IMG/VR virus record: IMGVR_UViG_3300031539_000005
Location: 58,494-122,493 of that record
From: a virus
Reading direction: 5' to 3' (one strand)
Length of the DNA stretch: 64,000 bases
Below are positions 50,285 to 58,450 of this stretch, one piece after another; within the stretch, counting starts at the first letter, position 1; every line of letters begins with the position of its first letter. Under the pieces are notes generated by a model, which saw nothing but the letters and a program-made list of their open reading frames with translations, did not search any database and had not been told where the DNA came from. Both the position numbers and the translations under genes were made by a program.

Positions 50285-50764
50285 ATGACAGCAAAATTCA
50301 CATTCATGTCCAAAGATGGACAGGCTACCGACATTATGAAGGGGCCGCACGAAACGTGCAAGGCAAGCCAGATCGTATGGGATGTCCTGAATGCGGGACC
50401 AGTCCCAGACGGACTCAAGCTCCAGTATGCACCTTCTTACGGAGCGCACTTTGTCTCCAAGAAGGGCAAAAACGCGCTCGGGTTCTTTAACACTAACAAC
50501 ATGCTCGTAGTCAACGGCATTGCGGACGAGCTGAAAGAGGCAGGGTTTGGAGATAAGCTCATTGTTCCCCAAAAGGGCAAGAGCTATTTTGCCATTCGCG
50601 TTGCCGACCTTACCGCAGAAGAGATCAAGAAGGTAACAAAAACCGCCGCTCGTATTCTAGGGTTTGTCGGTGGCCCTTCTCCAGTTTCTAAGAAGAAACG
50701 GATCAAGAAGGAGAAAGCCCCCAAGACAGCACCCAAGGTCAGCGAAGTGGTTGTTCCCGCGTAG
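50285..50764 (+). CDS. Probably highly expressed hypothetical protein
   Basis: A 159-aa protein; ATG 50285 is chosen from three in-frame starts because GGGAGG precedes it. Basic C-terminus (KKKRIKKEKAPKTAPK). Codon use is richer in G/C, with C-ending codons, than its neighbours. It sits between the strongest promoter and the strongest terminator, suggesting high expression and codon adaptation, or transfer. The fold is unknown. Confidence 0.8.
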   Translation: MTAKFTFMSKDGQATDIMKGPHETCKASQIVWDVLNAGPVPDGLKLQYAPSYGAHFVSKKGKNALGFFNTNNMLVVNGIADELKEAGFGDKLIVPQKGKSYFAIRVADLTAEEIKKVTKTAARILGFVGGPSPVSKKKRIKKEKAPKTAPKVSEVVVPA

Positions 50765-50791
50765 ATCTTAGGCCGTGAAAACCCCCTTACC

Positions 50792-50842
50792 AAGCGCATC
50801 TCTTATCCAAAGTATTAAGGATAGGAGGTGCGCTTTTCTTTT
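50792..50842 (+). terminator. Strong rho-independent terminator
   Basis: 17 consecutive base pairs (with G-U) between 50792-50808 and 50819-50835, a 10-nt loop, then TTCTTTT. Confidence 0.9.
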
Positions 50843-50855
50843 ATAGAGGTGAAAG

Positions 50856-51146
50856 ATGATCTGTCTACGCTGTGGATATTGTTGTATGTATATGATGGTG
50901 GCGGTTGTGGATGATCCCGAAAAAGGAATAGATTTAGACAACTTTATACTCTACAGGGGAGATGGAACGCGATGTAAGCATCTCGTAGGAAATAAGGTTG
51001 GAGAATATAGTTGTGCAATCCATGATTATCCTTGGTATAAAGAAACCCCTTGCGCAGCTCATACCCAAATTGAAGAAGACCTAAGTAACCCATGCAGAAT
51101 GGGTGAGTATCTTGTCAAATTAGAGGAAATAAATCTAGTCTATTAA
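50856..51146 (+). CDS. CxxCxxCC protein (YkgJ-like)
   Basis: A 96-aa protein beginning ICLRCGYCC, the CxxCxxCC pattern of YkgJ-type zinc/iron-chelating proteins. A later CKHL, CAIHDYPWYKETPCAAH and C complete the set. Similar to the protein at 58,440. Role in phage unknown. Confidence 0.7.
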   Translation: MICLRCGYCCMYMMVAVVDDPEKGIDLDNFILYRGDGTRCKHLVGNKVGEYSCAIHDYPWYKETPCAAHTQIEEDLSNPCRMGEYLVKLEEINLVY

Positions 51147-51170
51147 AATGGGGTGGTAGTTGGTTATGCC

Positions 51171-51202
51171 TTGCCTTAAAAGAATGCAGTGTGGGCCGTC
51201 TG
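51171..51202. repeat. Repeat element, copy of 31,949
   Basis: TTGCCTTAAAAG followed by GTGGGCCGTCTG, matching the intergenic element at 31949-31980. It lies in the leader between 51,146 and 51,275. Confidence 0.55.
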
Positions 51203-51274
51203 AGGCAGTCTGGCTAGGGTCTTTTAGTTGCCCTATTGCCCTATTTTGCCCTTAAATTATTTTTTGGAGGGGTC

Positions 51275-51589
51275 ATGAAAAAAGAAGAGATTGACACATA
51301 CCTTCTGGAGAAGGTTGGCAAGGAAATGATGGAACGAATAACTAGGATGATAAATGCAACTTGGAACTATATAGGAGCTGATTGTCTGGTTGATGAGGAA
51401 GGAGAAATGGACGAATCAAGAGTAATGTTAAGAGACGAAGTATGGGAAGTTTGTTTAGATGCTGACCGTGCGCTAATTCACGGAGGAGATAAAGAAGCTG
51501 CAAAAGTCCTGTATGGATTACCTACAGAAATTCGAGATAGTGTTGAACTAAAGACAATCTGTTTACCCTTTATCAATTATGGGTGGTAA
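51275..51589 (+). CDS. Hypothetical helical protein
   Basis: A 104-aa acidic, helical protein; ATG 51275 follows GGAGGGG. Function unknown. Confidence 0.7.
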   Translation: MKKEEIDTYLLEKVGKEMMERITRMINATWNYIGADCLVDEEGEMDESRVMLRDEVWEVCLDADRALIHGGDKEAAKVLYGLPTEIRDSVELKTICLPFINYGW

Positions 51590-51590
51590 C

Positions 51591-51743
51591 ATGAAAGAAT
51601 GGGAACTTGAAAAGAAAAGAAGGAATGCTGGATCCTTTACCCTTATAGTCGTTGTTGGTGCAGGTATAGCTTTTCTTCTACTCGCTATCCCTTGGCTATA
51701 TGGATGTATCCAGATTTTGACTAGGTTTGGAATCCTAAAGTGA
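51591..51743 (+). CDS. Single-pass membrane peptide
   Basis: A 50-aa frame from ATG 51591. A charged start (EWELEKKRRN) precedes the hydrophobic helix LIVVVGAGIAFLLLAIPWLY. Likely an inner-membrane peptide. Function unknown. Confidence 0.6.
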   Translation: MKEWELEKKRRNAGSFTLIVVVGAGIAFLLLAIPWLYGCIQILTRFGILK

Positions 51744-51938
51744 ATGTCGAAGGAAGATCTTAAAAAGGGGTAATCCGCCTACCCCCTAACGAAACCGACT
51801 TTCTATGTATATGTTTTTTTTCTGGGGTCGAGCCTCTAAAAGACCGAACGCTTAAAATGATTCTTTGAAAATGAAATCAAAAAGGACTAGGAGTCTTTGG
51901 ACTAAAGAAAAAAAAGATTTAAAATGCTTTAAAAAAGC

Positions 51939-51967
51939 TTGTATTCCATAGCTCTATGTATTACTAT
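51939..51967 (+). promoter_or_regulatory. Sigma-70-type promoter with shared leader
   Basis: -35 TTGTAT (51939-51944), 17 bp, -10 TACTAT (51962-51967). The following leader (AATACTTAATAA, GGTAAT) nearly copies that after 41,899. Confidence 0.75.
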
Positions 51968-52016
51968 TATGTGCAATACTTAATAAAGGTAATTAATAAT
52001 AGAAGGAGGTAAGGCA

Positions 52017-52415
52017 ATGGAATTTACAAAAAAAGAATTAGATGAGTTGATTGAGAAGTCGGGGATGGAGACAACAATGTCCAGTAGGACAAAGAGTCTC
52101 CAAGTGTATTTCGGTGGTCGGTCTAAAAGGTTTGCTGAAGTCTATTTTGCGGTCAGTAAATCAAGTGTTCCTACTGAGTTAGGAAAGGCCGTTGCTTGTT
52201 CTTTGCTAAATGGATATATGAATGGGCGAATTGGCTTTCCGGGTAGAGTGAATTGTAAACCCCCCTATGTACAAGAGATGAGGGATGTGCTTGCTTTAAT
52301 GACTGATAGTAAGGCGATTTCAAAAGCATTTCCCTTTATGAACGAGGAATCGCTGCGCAAGTGGAAAGAAATGATTGACTTTATAGATAAATATAAACAA
52401 GAAAAGGGAAAGTAA
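52017..52415 (+). CDS. Hypothetical protein, paralogue of 42,400
   Basis: A 132-aa protein behind GAAGGAGGT. VYFGGRSKRF and CSLLNGYMNGRIG align with the 42,400 protein. Its leader resembles that of 41,977, upstream of the paralogue, so a promoter-plus-gene cassette seems duplicated. Confidence 0.75.
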   Translation: MEFTKKELDELIEKSGMETTMSSRTKSLQVYFGGRSKRFAEVYFAVSKSSVPTELGKAVACSLLNGYMNGRIGFPGRVNCKPPYVQEMRDVLALMTDSKAISKAFPFMNEESLRKWKEMIDFIDKYKQEKGK

Positions 52416-52621
52416 TGAAGACAGAACCTGGAGTAAAGTTGCTGATGAAGTTTCGCTTAGACTGGCTGATTGTAAAGGCTAAGGAACTTGGGATCTTGAA
52501 AAGAGAGGGGGTCAGGAAAGAGGAGTTAGCCCGCGAGATCAACAAGGCCCAAGAAAAAGAGCAGACTAGAATTTGGAGAGCAATTGCGGACGGTGGACTT
52601 TCTAAGAGAAGAAAGGACTAA
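52415..52621 (+). CDS. Hypothetical basic protein
   Basis: A 68-aa basic, helical protein whose ATG shares a base with the previous stop (TAATG). DWLIVKAKELGILKREG may be a short helix-turn-helix. Function unknown. Confidence 0.6.
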   Translation: MKTEPGVKLLMKFRLDWLIVKAKELGILKREGVRKEELAREINKAQEKEQTRIWRAIADGGLSKRRKD

Positions 52622-52633
52622 GGAGACAAGGAC

Positions 52634-53179
52634 ATGGATGAGAAAACAAGGACGGAATTGGTAAAGGCAAGCTTGATTGCAGGATTAAAGCTATGGGGAC
52701 TACCGAACACGCGGATGCGACAACAGGATACTAAAATCCAAGACTATGCCAAGAAATTTGGCATTAATCTTAAAGATTTTAGGCCAGTTAAAAAAGGAAT
52801 GATGGATAGCGGCTTGTGTTGGTATTGGGATGAGAAAGGGCGGTATGGCATTGAAGAGAAGAAATTCTCAGAAAGAATATATGCCCAGAGCGAGGCTGTG
52901 GGTTTTGAAGATCTTGAGGAGTGTATGGGCAATTCTATGGTGGATAGCTTTGAATATGTGTTCTGGCCTGATGGTACTGGCTTCACAGGTTTTTCAACAG
53001 AGGACTGTTTGTTGGAGCCTACCCTGCGCTGGACAGATGGTAAGCTTTATACATATTGGGCAGAAGGATTGATCTCCATATATACTATGGATATTAAAAC
53101 AATGGAAGAAGCGAATGTGTTTGTGAAAAAGTTAATAGAGACGAAAGGAGAACTGAATGGAAAGCGCCGAATTGAATAA
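52634..53179 (+). CDS. Hypothetical protein, tandem paralogue A
   Basis: A 181-aa protein. VKASLIAGLKLWG, YAKKFGIN, CWYWDE, FSERI and ISIYTMDI recur in the next gene. Tandem duplicate with moderate identity. Function unknown. Overlaps the second copy by 23 nt. Confidence 0.75.
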   Translation: MDEKTRTELVKASLIAGLKLWGLPNTRMRQQDTKIQDYAKKFGINLKDFRPVKKGMMDSGLCWYWDEKGRYGIEEKKFSERIYAQSEAVGFEDLEECMGNSMVDSFEYVFWPDGTGFTGFSTEDCLLEPTLRWTDGKLYTYWAEGLISIYTMDIKTMEEANVFVKKLIETKGELNGKRRIE

Positions 53180-53657
53180 AGAGGAGATAGTAAAGGCAAG
53201 CCTGATTGGGGGACTCAAGTTGTGGGGACCACCGGCAGGTGATTATGGAGATGCTTTTACCTTATACACAAAGAAGTTTGGAATTAACCCAAAAGATTTC
53301 GGCCCTTCTTACGATAGTGGGCTGATATGGTATTGGGATAATGAATGCCCTATCGCAGAGATAAACTTCTCTGAAAGACTATTGTCTCTAAATGTAAAAG
53401 ATATTCTTGTAAATCCAATGGCTTGCATGGGCAACATCCAGATATCGGAAGAAGAGTATGTGTTTAGACTTGATGGGACTGGTTCTGGAGGCTATGATTC
53501 AGATGAGGAGTTACTAGATCCTGCGCTTCGTTCAGCAGACGGTAAGATGTATATTTATTACATAGAAGGAGCGATAAATATATACAACATGGATATTGGT
53601 TCTAGAGAAGAAGCTTTAGCCTGTATTAAAAAGTTTGTAGAAGAGAATAAGAAATAA
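53157..53657 (+). CDS. Hypothetical protein, tandem paralogue B
   Basis: A 166-aa protein with VKASLIGGLKLWG, YTKKFGIN, IWYWDN, FSERLL and INIYNMDI, matching paralogue A. GTGSGGYDSD differs. Behind AAAGGAGAA. Function unknown. Confidence 0.75.
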   Translation: MESAELNKEEIVKASLIGGLKLWGPPAGDYGDAFTLYTKKFGINPKDFGPSYDSGLIWYWDNECPIAEINFSERLLSLNVKDILVNPMACMGNIQISEEEYVFRLDGTGSGGYDSDEELLDPALRSADGKMYIYYIEGAINIYNMDIGSREEALACIKKFVEENKK

Positions 53658-53673
53658 TAAAGGAGGGAGTTGA

Positions 53674-54045
53674 ATGAAACTAGAGACCTACCGTACTAAA
53701 GCAAACTGGGATCAGAAGCCAAAAGATGATAAAACATGGTGGCTTAGGAGTCATTGTACGCCAGGAACACTGGATGAAAAAGCGATGTGTGCTTTTTGCG
53801 GAGAGACGCACGAAAAGTGTGCCAAGGAAAATACTGAATCAATCAAGGAAAAGCATAAACAGAATTGTGGGGGTAGTGGATTCTGGTGTCCAGGATGTGG
53901 GTTATTCTTTCCCCAAGATACCTGTGGGGAACAAAGTGGCGAAGATTATAAAACACTATCAGGGAAAAGAGTACACCTAGTTAATCTAGTTAGCGGTGAA
54001 AAGTTTTTCTGTCATTGTGGTGAATATTTGTTTGACCTAAAATAA
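53674..54045 (+). CDS. Zinc-ribbon protein
   Basis: A 123-aa protein after GGAGGG. CAFCGETHEKC, then CPGCGLFF, and CHCGEYLF at the end supply several metal ligands. Function unknown. Confidence 0.7.
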   Translation: MKLETYRTKANWDQKPKDDKTWWLRSHCTPGTLDEKAMCAFCGETHEKCAKENTESIKEKHKQNCGGSGFWCPGCGLFFPQDTCGEQSGEDYKTLSGKRVHLVNLVSGEKFFCHCGEYLFDLK

Positions 54046-54066
54046 GAAAAACTAAAGGAGAGGAAA

Positions 54067-54240
54067 ATGGAATGTATATGTGGTGAGGATCTATATTTTC
54101 GTAAGGCGACCTTAATTATGAGCGATAGGAACGTTGCAATTACGAGCCTAATTTGTCCAAAGTGCGGGGCGGCTCATCAACTCACTTATGGTATTCAGGC
54201 TTATGTTAGAATCTTTGACAAAGATGGAAAGGAACTCTAG
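54067..54240 (+). CDS. Small zinc ribbon
   Basis: A 57-aa protein from ATG 54067 after AAAGGAGAGG. CICGEDLYF, then CPKCGAAHQL, give a four-Cys zinc ribbon. Function unknown. Confidence 0.65.
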   Translation: MECICGEDLYFRKATLIMSDRNVAITSLICPKCGAAHQLTYGIQAYVRIFDKDGKEL

Positions 54241-54252
54241 AAGGAGGGAAAA

Positions 54253-54549
54253 ATGGCAGAGATACTTAAATCATGGGAAGAGATAAAGGAAGTTTTTGAG
54301 GTAGGAGCCGAAGAGGTGGAGATTCCGGATGAATATTATCCAGCCGATGAAAATGGGTTTGATGAATCTGAAGTCGCGACTATTATAGCAGATATTAGGA
54401 AATTGAAGCCAGATATTGAAATTTGCCACGAAGAGGATTATATAATAACTTATGTGAAAATTAATTCTCTTGAGGATCACCAAGTAGTTTTTACGGCTCT
54501 AATCCAATCAGTACAAAGTGGTAAATATCACAAAGAAGGAGGAAAGTAA
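54253..54549 (+). CDS. Hypothetical acidic protein
   Basis: A 98-aa acidic protein behind AAGGAGGG. Ends sharing one base with the next start. Helix-strand mix; unassigned. Confidence 0.7.
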   Translation: MAEILKSWEEIKEVFEVGAEEVEIPDEYYPADENGFDESEVATIIADIRKLKPDIEICHEEDYIITYVKINSLEDHQVVFTALIQSVQSGKYHKEGGK

Positions 54550-54752
54550 TGGCAAAGGTAATGGTAGAGATTAATATTCATAATCAGTCTTATGAACAAT
54601 TGAAAGAACTTTTACTTAAGCACCCTGACCCTGGATGGTTTCAGGATCGTGATCCAAGTACTCACCGAGTTGTAATTGATGAAGCATACCTTAACCGTGA
54701 TGCGATGGATGATGATTTCTTTGTGTTTCAACTAATAGGAGTAAGGCCATAA
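54549..54752 (+). CDS. Hypothetical small protein
   Basis: A 67-aa protein with ATG overlapping the previous stop behind GAGGAAAG. No family recognised. Confidence 0.65.
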   Translation: MAKVMVEINIHNQSYEQLKELLLKHPDPGWFQDRDPSTHRVVIDEAYLNRDAMDDDFFVFQLIGVRP

Positions 54753-54781
54753 AGGATAGAAAATAGTAGGAGGATAGAAAA

Positions 54782-55354
54782 GTGAGTATAGAAAAAAGCT
54801 TTGCGAAACTGGGAAGGAATAGGATTGGAGCAAGACGAAAGAAATATCTGTTCGCAGCCTTTGAGATTGCGAAGGGAATAACGGAAAACGAAGAAGATGC
54901 TAAGGCCCTATCAACTTACTATCTCTTCAGGTGGATGGATGGGAACCTGAAGTATTTTGGTGGGATTCTGAGGCTCAAGAAACATCTTAATGCTATTCGG
55001 CTTATTGGGATTTCACTCATGGCAGATGCAGAGTACTTACGGAAGATAAGAACAGGGCAGCTTGAGCGAGCTAAAGAAATAGACTGCCTAACAGAGACGC
55101 GTAAGGCCGAACTTTCTGAAACGGAAACAGCAGAAGGCCGAGGTAGAATGCGGGATAAATATGAAGCAATAGCCCAAGGCCGAAAGACATGGGCCAGAGA
55201 AATGTTACAGGAAATGCATGAGAATCCCGATATGATTGAGGTAAAGATTCGGGACGATCTCCTTTTCTTAAAGAAAAACCCTGGCTGGCAGACTCATTAT
55301 GACAGATTAATTAAATACTTTAATGAGTATGTAAGCCTATCTAAAAAGCATTAA
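54782..55354 (+). CDS. Hypothetical protein, paralogue of 55,444
   Basis: A 190-aa protein from GTG 54782 behind GTAGGAGG. Starts MSIEKSFAKLGRNRIG; DAKALSTYYLFRWMDGNLK and LFLKKNPGWQTHYDRL also match the next gene. A long charged helical middle. Duplicate pair, function unknown. Confidence 0.75.
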   Translation: MSIEKSFAKLGRNRIGARRKKYLFAAFEIAKGITENEEDAKALSTYYLFRWMDGNLKYFGGILRLKKHLNAIRLIGISLMADAEYLRKIRTGQLERAKEIDCLTETRKAELSETETAEGRGRMRDKYEAIAQGRKTWAREMLQEMHENPDMIEVKIRDDLLFLKKNPGWQTHYDRLIKYFNEYVSLSKKH

Positions 55355-55369
55355 AAGCATTAAAAAAGC

Positions 55370-55398
55370 TTGCTTTCTATAGCTCTATGTAGTATGCT
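55370..55398 (+). promoter_or_regulatory. Sigma-70-type promoter
   Basis: -35 TTGCTT (55370-55375), 17 bp, -10 TATGCT (55393-55398), A-tract and GC upstream. Drives the 55,444 copy independently of the 54,782 copy. Confidence 0.8.
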
Positions 55399-55443
55399 GT
55401 ATTTGCCTTTTAAAAAGGTAATTTAATAATGGAGGTAACAAAG

Positions 55444-56004
55444 ATGAGTTTAGGAAACAGTTTTGCGAATCATGGCAGAAATAAGGTTGGGCCGATACGG
55501 CTTGCACATCTTAAAAAAATCTATGAGAATGCAAAGGTTGTGACTGTAACCGCAGATGATGCGAAGGCGCTATCCACTTACTATCTTTTCAAGTGGATGG
55601 ATATGAGTTTAAAACGCTATGAGGGAATGTATATTTGGCGCGAGTTCCTCAAGGCTCAGCGACTTGAAACTCTTTCAGTAGAAAAGTATGCAGCCCTTCT
55701 CCTGAATAACCGTAAGCGGCATCTCCAGGACTGGGCGAGGAATCATCTTCTAAGTGAAGTTAATAAAACAGAATTGGCAGCGTTTGAAAGCGGCACTGGC
55801 CTTGAAGCTGTTAACGAAGAAGTAATGAAGTATGCTACATGGAGTAAGGAATATTCCACAAAGCTTTTGCAAAAGTTTAAAGCTACCCCATCCAAGATAG
55901 ATAAAGCCTTCCAAAATGATATTAAATTCTTAAAGAACCGACCTGGGTGGCTCAAGCATCGGGAAAGACTAATTGCCTGGTTTAATAAGCATACGTTGAT
56001 ATAA
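55444..56004 (+). CDS. Hypothetical protein, paralogue of 54,782
   Basis: A 186-aa protein; ATG 55444 aligns with the paralogue's start (MSLGNSFANHGRNKVG). DAKALSTYYLFKWMDMSLK and IKFLKNRPGWLKHRERL match. GGAGGT precedes. Function unknown. Confidence 0.75.
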   Translation: MSLGNSFANHGRNKVGPIRLAHLKKIYENAKVVTVTADDAKALSTYYLFKWMDMSLKRYEGMYIWREFLKAQRLETLSVEKYAALLLNNRKRHLQDWARNHLLSEVNKTELAAFESGTGLEAVNEEVMKYATWSKEYSTKLLQKFKATPSKIDKAFQNDIKFLKNRPGWLKHRERLIAWFNKHTLI

Positions 56005-56016
56005 CAGTAACCAGAA

Positions 56017-56041
56017 CGTAAGGCGGATTGATTGCCTTACG
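56017..56041 (+). terminator. Possible terminator hairpin
   Basis: CGTAAGGC/GCCTTACG (56017-56024 with 56034-56041) without a T-run directly after. Confidence 0.4.
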
Positions 56042-56212
56042 AACTTATTATGTCAGAAGATCTCTTTTCTTACTTCGAGCCAGATAGTATTGAACGCATG
56101 TGTCTTGATCATAACTTTAAGATATTGCCTCTTCAGGTCTTTAGTCGATTTCCGAGAGACTAAAGCTCTTTAGACTAAGGATAAAAAAGATTTAAAAGAC
56201 TAAAAAAAGAAG

Positions 56213-56241
56213 TTGCACTCACCCCTAATACCTTATATACT
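56213..56241 (+). promoter_or_regulatory. Sigma-70-type promoter
   Basis: -35 TTGCAC (56213-56218), 17 bp, -10 TATACT (56236-56241). The DNA ahead of it (GACTAA...AAAAAAGATTTAAAA) echoes the segment before 51,939. Confidence 0.75.
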
Positions 56242-56275
56242 AAAACAAAAAAAGGCAATATAAGGGGGCGAGGAG

Positions 56276-56455
56276 ATGCAAGATTGGCAAAAAAAACTTA
56301 AAAAGATTAAAAAGCAATTACCCATGCAAAGCTTATCGCAAGAGAGTAAGCGCTTGTCTTATCAGGAAATCGTCACTGAGACGGTTGTAACTGAAAAGCG
56401 TAATGGAGATATAATCCTTAGAAAAAAGGGGTACTCAAATGAAAAAAGAAACTAA
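56276..56455 (+). CDS. Small basic protein
   Basis: A 59-aa Lys-rich protein from ATG 56276 behind GGGGGCGAGGAG, first gene after the 56,213 promoter. Overlaps the next gene by 17 nt. Function unknown. Confidence 0.6.
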   Translation: MQDWQKKLKKIKKQLPMQSLSQESKRLSYQEIVTETVVTEKRNGDIILRKKGYSNEKRN

Positions 56456-56924
56456 AGGCGAAGAGAGAGAAAAAATACGTGATGCAAAAACCCTACGTGA
56501 GCTTGCTAAAGAATATGGGGCAATTGATGATGAGATTGCCAATTTGGATATTTCCTCAGCAGAACAGTTTGGCAAGGTCTTCTCAGATGATGTGGAACTT
56601 GGGAGTTGGTTATCTATGTTGGCTATTAATAGCCCTGCTGATCAAAAGAAAATAGCTAACTGGCTTACTGAGAATATGCCAAAAGATGCTGTTTGTGCGT
56701 ATGATGGAGATGCAGATATTAACTTGCTCGGTACTGATTGGCACGATAAGCTTACTACTACAGAAGCTTTTTCGGTAGGAGATGATAGGCATTATTTTCT
56801 TGGTAGGACAGAAGACCATAATGGTGTGCCAGTCTGTGATTTTGGTTGGGGTTCTTTTTTGGCGAGTGCGCTGACAGTAGCCTATGTATTAAAGAGTGAT
56901 GTAGGTAAACTAAAAGCTAAGTAA
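56439..56924 (+). CDS. Hypothetical protein
   Basis: A 161-aa protein. Charged N-terminus, then mixed alpha/beta; LGTDWHDKLTT and CDFGWGSFLASALTVAYVL at the end. Function unknown. Confidence 0.65.
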   Translation: MKKETKGEEREKIRDAKTLRELAKEYGAIDDEIANLDISSAEQFGKVFSDDVELGSWLSMLAINSPADQKKIANWLTENMPKDAVCAYDGDADINLLGTDWHDKLTTTEAFSVGDDRHYFLGRTEDHNGVPVCDFGWGSFLASALTVAYVLKSDVGKLKAK

Positions 56925-56938
56925 TAGAAAGGAGAAAA

Positions 56939-57355
56939 ATGTTTAGGGACGGTGCAAAATACAATATTGATGATGGCTTAGACCTTATTGAATGGGGACT
57001 ACTAATAACAGACGGAGGGAAACAAAAGCCTGGGTGTATGCGATTTATAATGCACAAAGAGACGAACACATTTATGATCTTGATAACTTTAATCGATGAG
57101 GTTGCTAAAGCGAAACGCTGTTCTTGCGGGGAGCCGTATACTGGTGGAGTGCTAGTCGTAGGAAATGAACATGCCTTTGTAGTTTACGATTGTACTGAGT
57201 GCCGTACGATCACGACAATTCAACAGAAAGAGATTGGGTTCTTCCCTCAACTTGTAAAAGAGCTTATGCATATAGATTGGGATACACTGAGACAGGTAAT
57301 GAGGCCTGGCCTAGATGTAAAGTTAGGGGAAGCCTGGATGAGGGAACTTAAATGA
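56939..57355 (+). CDS. Zinc-knuckle protein, paralogue of 44,668
   Basis: A 138-aa protein behind AAAGGAG. MFRDGAKYNIDD and CSCGEPYTGGVLVVGNEHAFVV parallel 44,668. Ends with extra 10 residues. Overlaps the next gene by 4 nt. Confidence 0.75.
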   Translation: MFRDGAKYNIDDGLDLIEWGLLITDGGKQKPGCMRFIMHKETNTFMILITLIDEVAKAKRCSCGEPYTGGVLVVGNEHAFVVYDCTECRTITTIQQKEIGFFPQLVKELMHIDWDTLRQVMRPGLDVKLGEAWMRELK

Positions 57356-57588
57356 AAGAGGTAAACGTGGAAGAGGTAAGAGAAACAATATTTCAACTGA
57401 ACTTAAGATTAGGGTTAACCTGTAAAGATCATGATTGTAGTGCGGTAAGAATGGCCGCTATTTCTAACGAGCCAGCAGTTGTCTATTATAATAAGAAAGA
57501 GTTAGCGACTATAGGCCATCCAACTATGCCTGATCCTTCTGGCCTGTGCTACTATCATCTAAAGAAGAAACATGGGTTTATAAAGTAG
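57352..57588 (+). CDS. Hypothetical small protein
   Basis: A 78-aa protein with ATGA overlap. CKDHDC and a C-terminal HLKKKHGF; possible metal site. Function unknown. Confidence 0.65.
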   Translation: MKEVNVEEVRETIFQLNLRLGLTCKDHDCSAVRMAAISNEPAVVYYNKKELATIGHPTMPDPSGLCYYHLKKKHGFIK

Positions 57589-57616
57589 TTGAAATGAGAT
57601 AAAGGAGAGGGTAAAA

Positions 57617-57970
57617 ATGGTAACAAATGAAAAAGTAATCAAGGGATTCCTAAATAAAGAAGGAACATCTGATGCAAATACTTATCATGCTTTGCTAAGG
57701 TATGGATGGGAAGCAAACCCCGAAGAGTGCTTGTATGAGGATCCAGAATGGAGAAAGGCTAATCCTACTGCGTGGTTCCATCCTTTTCTTCATGAGAACC
57801 TACCCGGAGTGAAGATTGTAGTATTTAACGGAGGGGGAATTTGTATCTTAGCCGGTGGAGGAAATATTGGCCGAAAAGAAGTCGCTGCTGAGGAAGTATC
57901 TGGAACTTTAGAATTATTGAATGTACTTTCTCAAGCTATTGAGGTTGGGGGGAGAGATGATAACGAATAA
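57617..57970 (+). CDS. Hypothetical protein
   Basis: A 117-aa protein behind AGGAGAGG. N-terminus TNEKVIKGFLNKEG resembles that of the next gene. GGGICILAGGGNIGRKE suggests a strand-turn region. Function unknown. Confidence 0.65.
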   Translation: MVTNEKVIKGFLNKEGTSDANTYHALLRYGWEANPEECLYEDPEWRKANPTAWFHPFLHENLPGVKIVVFNGGGICILAGGGNIGRKEVAAEEVSGTLELLNVLSQAIEVGGRDDNE

Positions 57971-58154
57971 AGAAGTAATTAAAGGACTACTAAAAAGATA
58001 TGAAGGTCTTAAAGTAGAAGATCTCAGCGCTAAGAATCCTTTATATAGTTGCGTAATTTGTACAAAGATGGAAGAATGCGGATATCCTGAAGGCTGCTGC
58101 GAAAAGGCTACACACTGTGATCCTGAGGTATTCGCAAGGAGAAAAGGGAAATGA
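57957..58154 (+). CDS. Hypothetical small Cys-rich protein
   Basis: A 65-aa protein; ATG 57957 follows GGGGGGAGAG. TNKEVIKGLLKRYEG matches the previous gene's start. C-terminal CVICTKMEECGYPEGCCEKATHC is a dense Cys cluster. Function unknown. Confidence 0.65.
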   Translation: MITNKEVIKGLLKRYEGLKVEDLSAKNPLYSCVICTKMEECGYPEGCCEKATHCDPEVFARRKGK

Positions 58155-58450
58155 ATGAGAAAAAAAGAGAGCAGGAAAGAAGGTTAAATGAGTTAATGAT
58201 TGAATTCGAGAAGCTAGTTAAGAAAGCTATTCTTATAAAGATATGCCTTTCTTTTGCTATTGGTTCTGCTGCCAGTCTTATACTATCTTTCATTACCCAT
58301 AATTATGCTTTTCTATTCTTTGCTATAGTCTTCTTTCTTGGAGGTAAGCTGGCTGAAGCTTATTACGAAAAACTAGGTCCTCTCGGGGAGAGTCTTGTAA
58401 ATAACTGGAAAAATGATGACTATGTAAAGAAATATAAAGATGATGAATAA
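58151..58450 (+). CDS. Two-helix membrane protein
   Basis: A 99-aa protein with a charged start, then two hydrophobic helices (AILIKICLSFAIGSAASLIL and FLFFAIVFFLGGKL). Likely inner membrane. ATGA overlap with the previous gene. Confidence 0.65.
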   Translation: MNEKKREQERRLNELMIEFEKLVKKAILIKICLSFAIGSAASLILSFITHNYAFLFFAIVFFLGGKLAEAYYEKLGPLGESLVNNWKNDDYVKKYKDDE

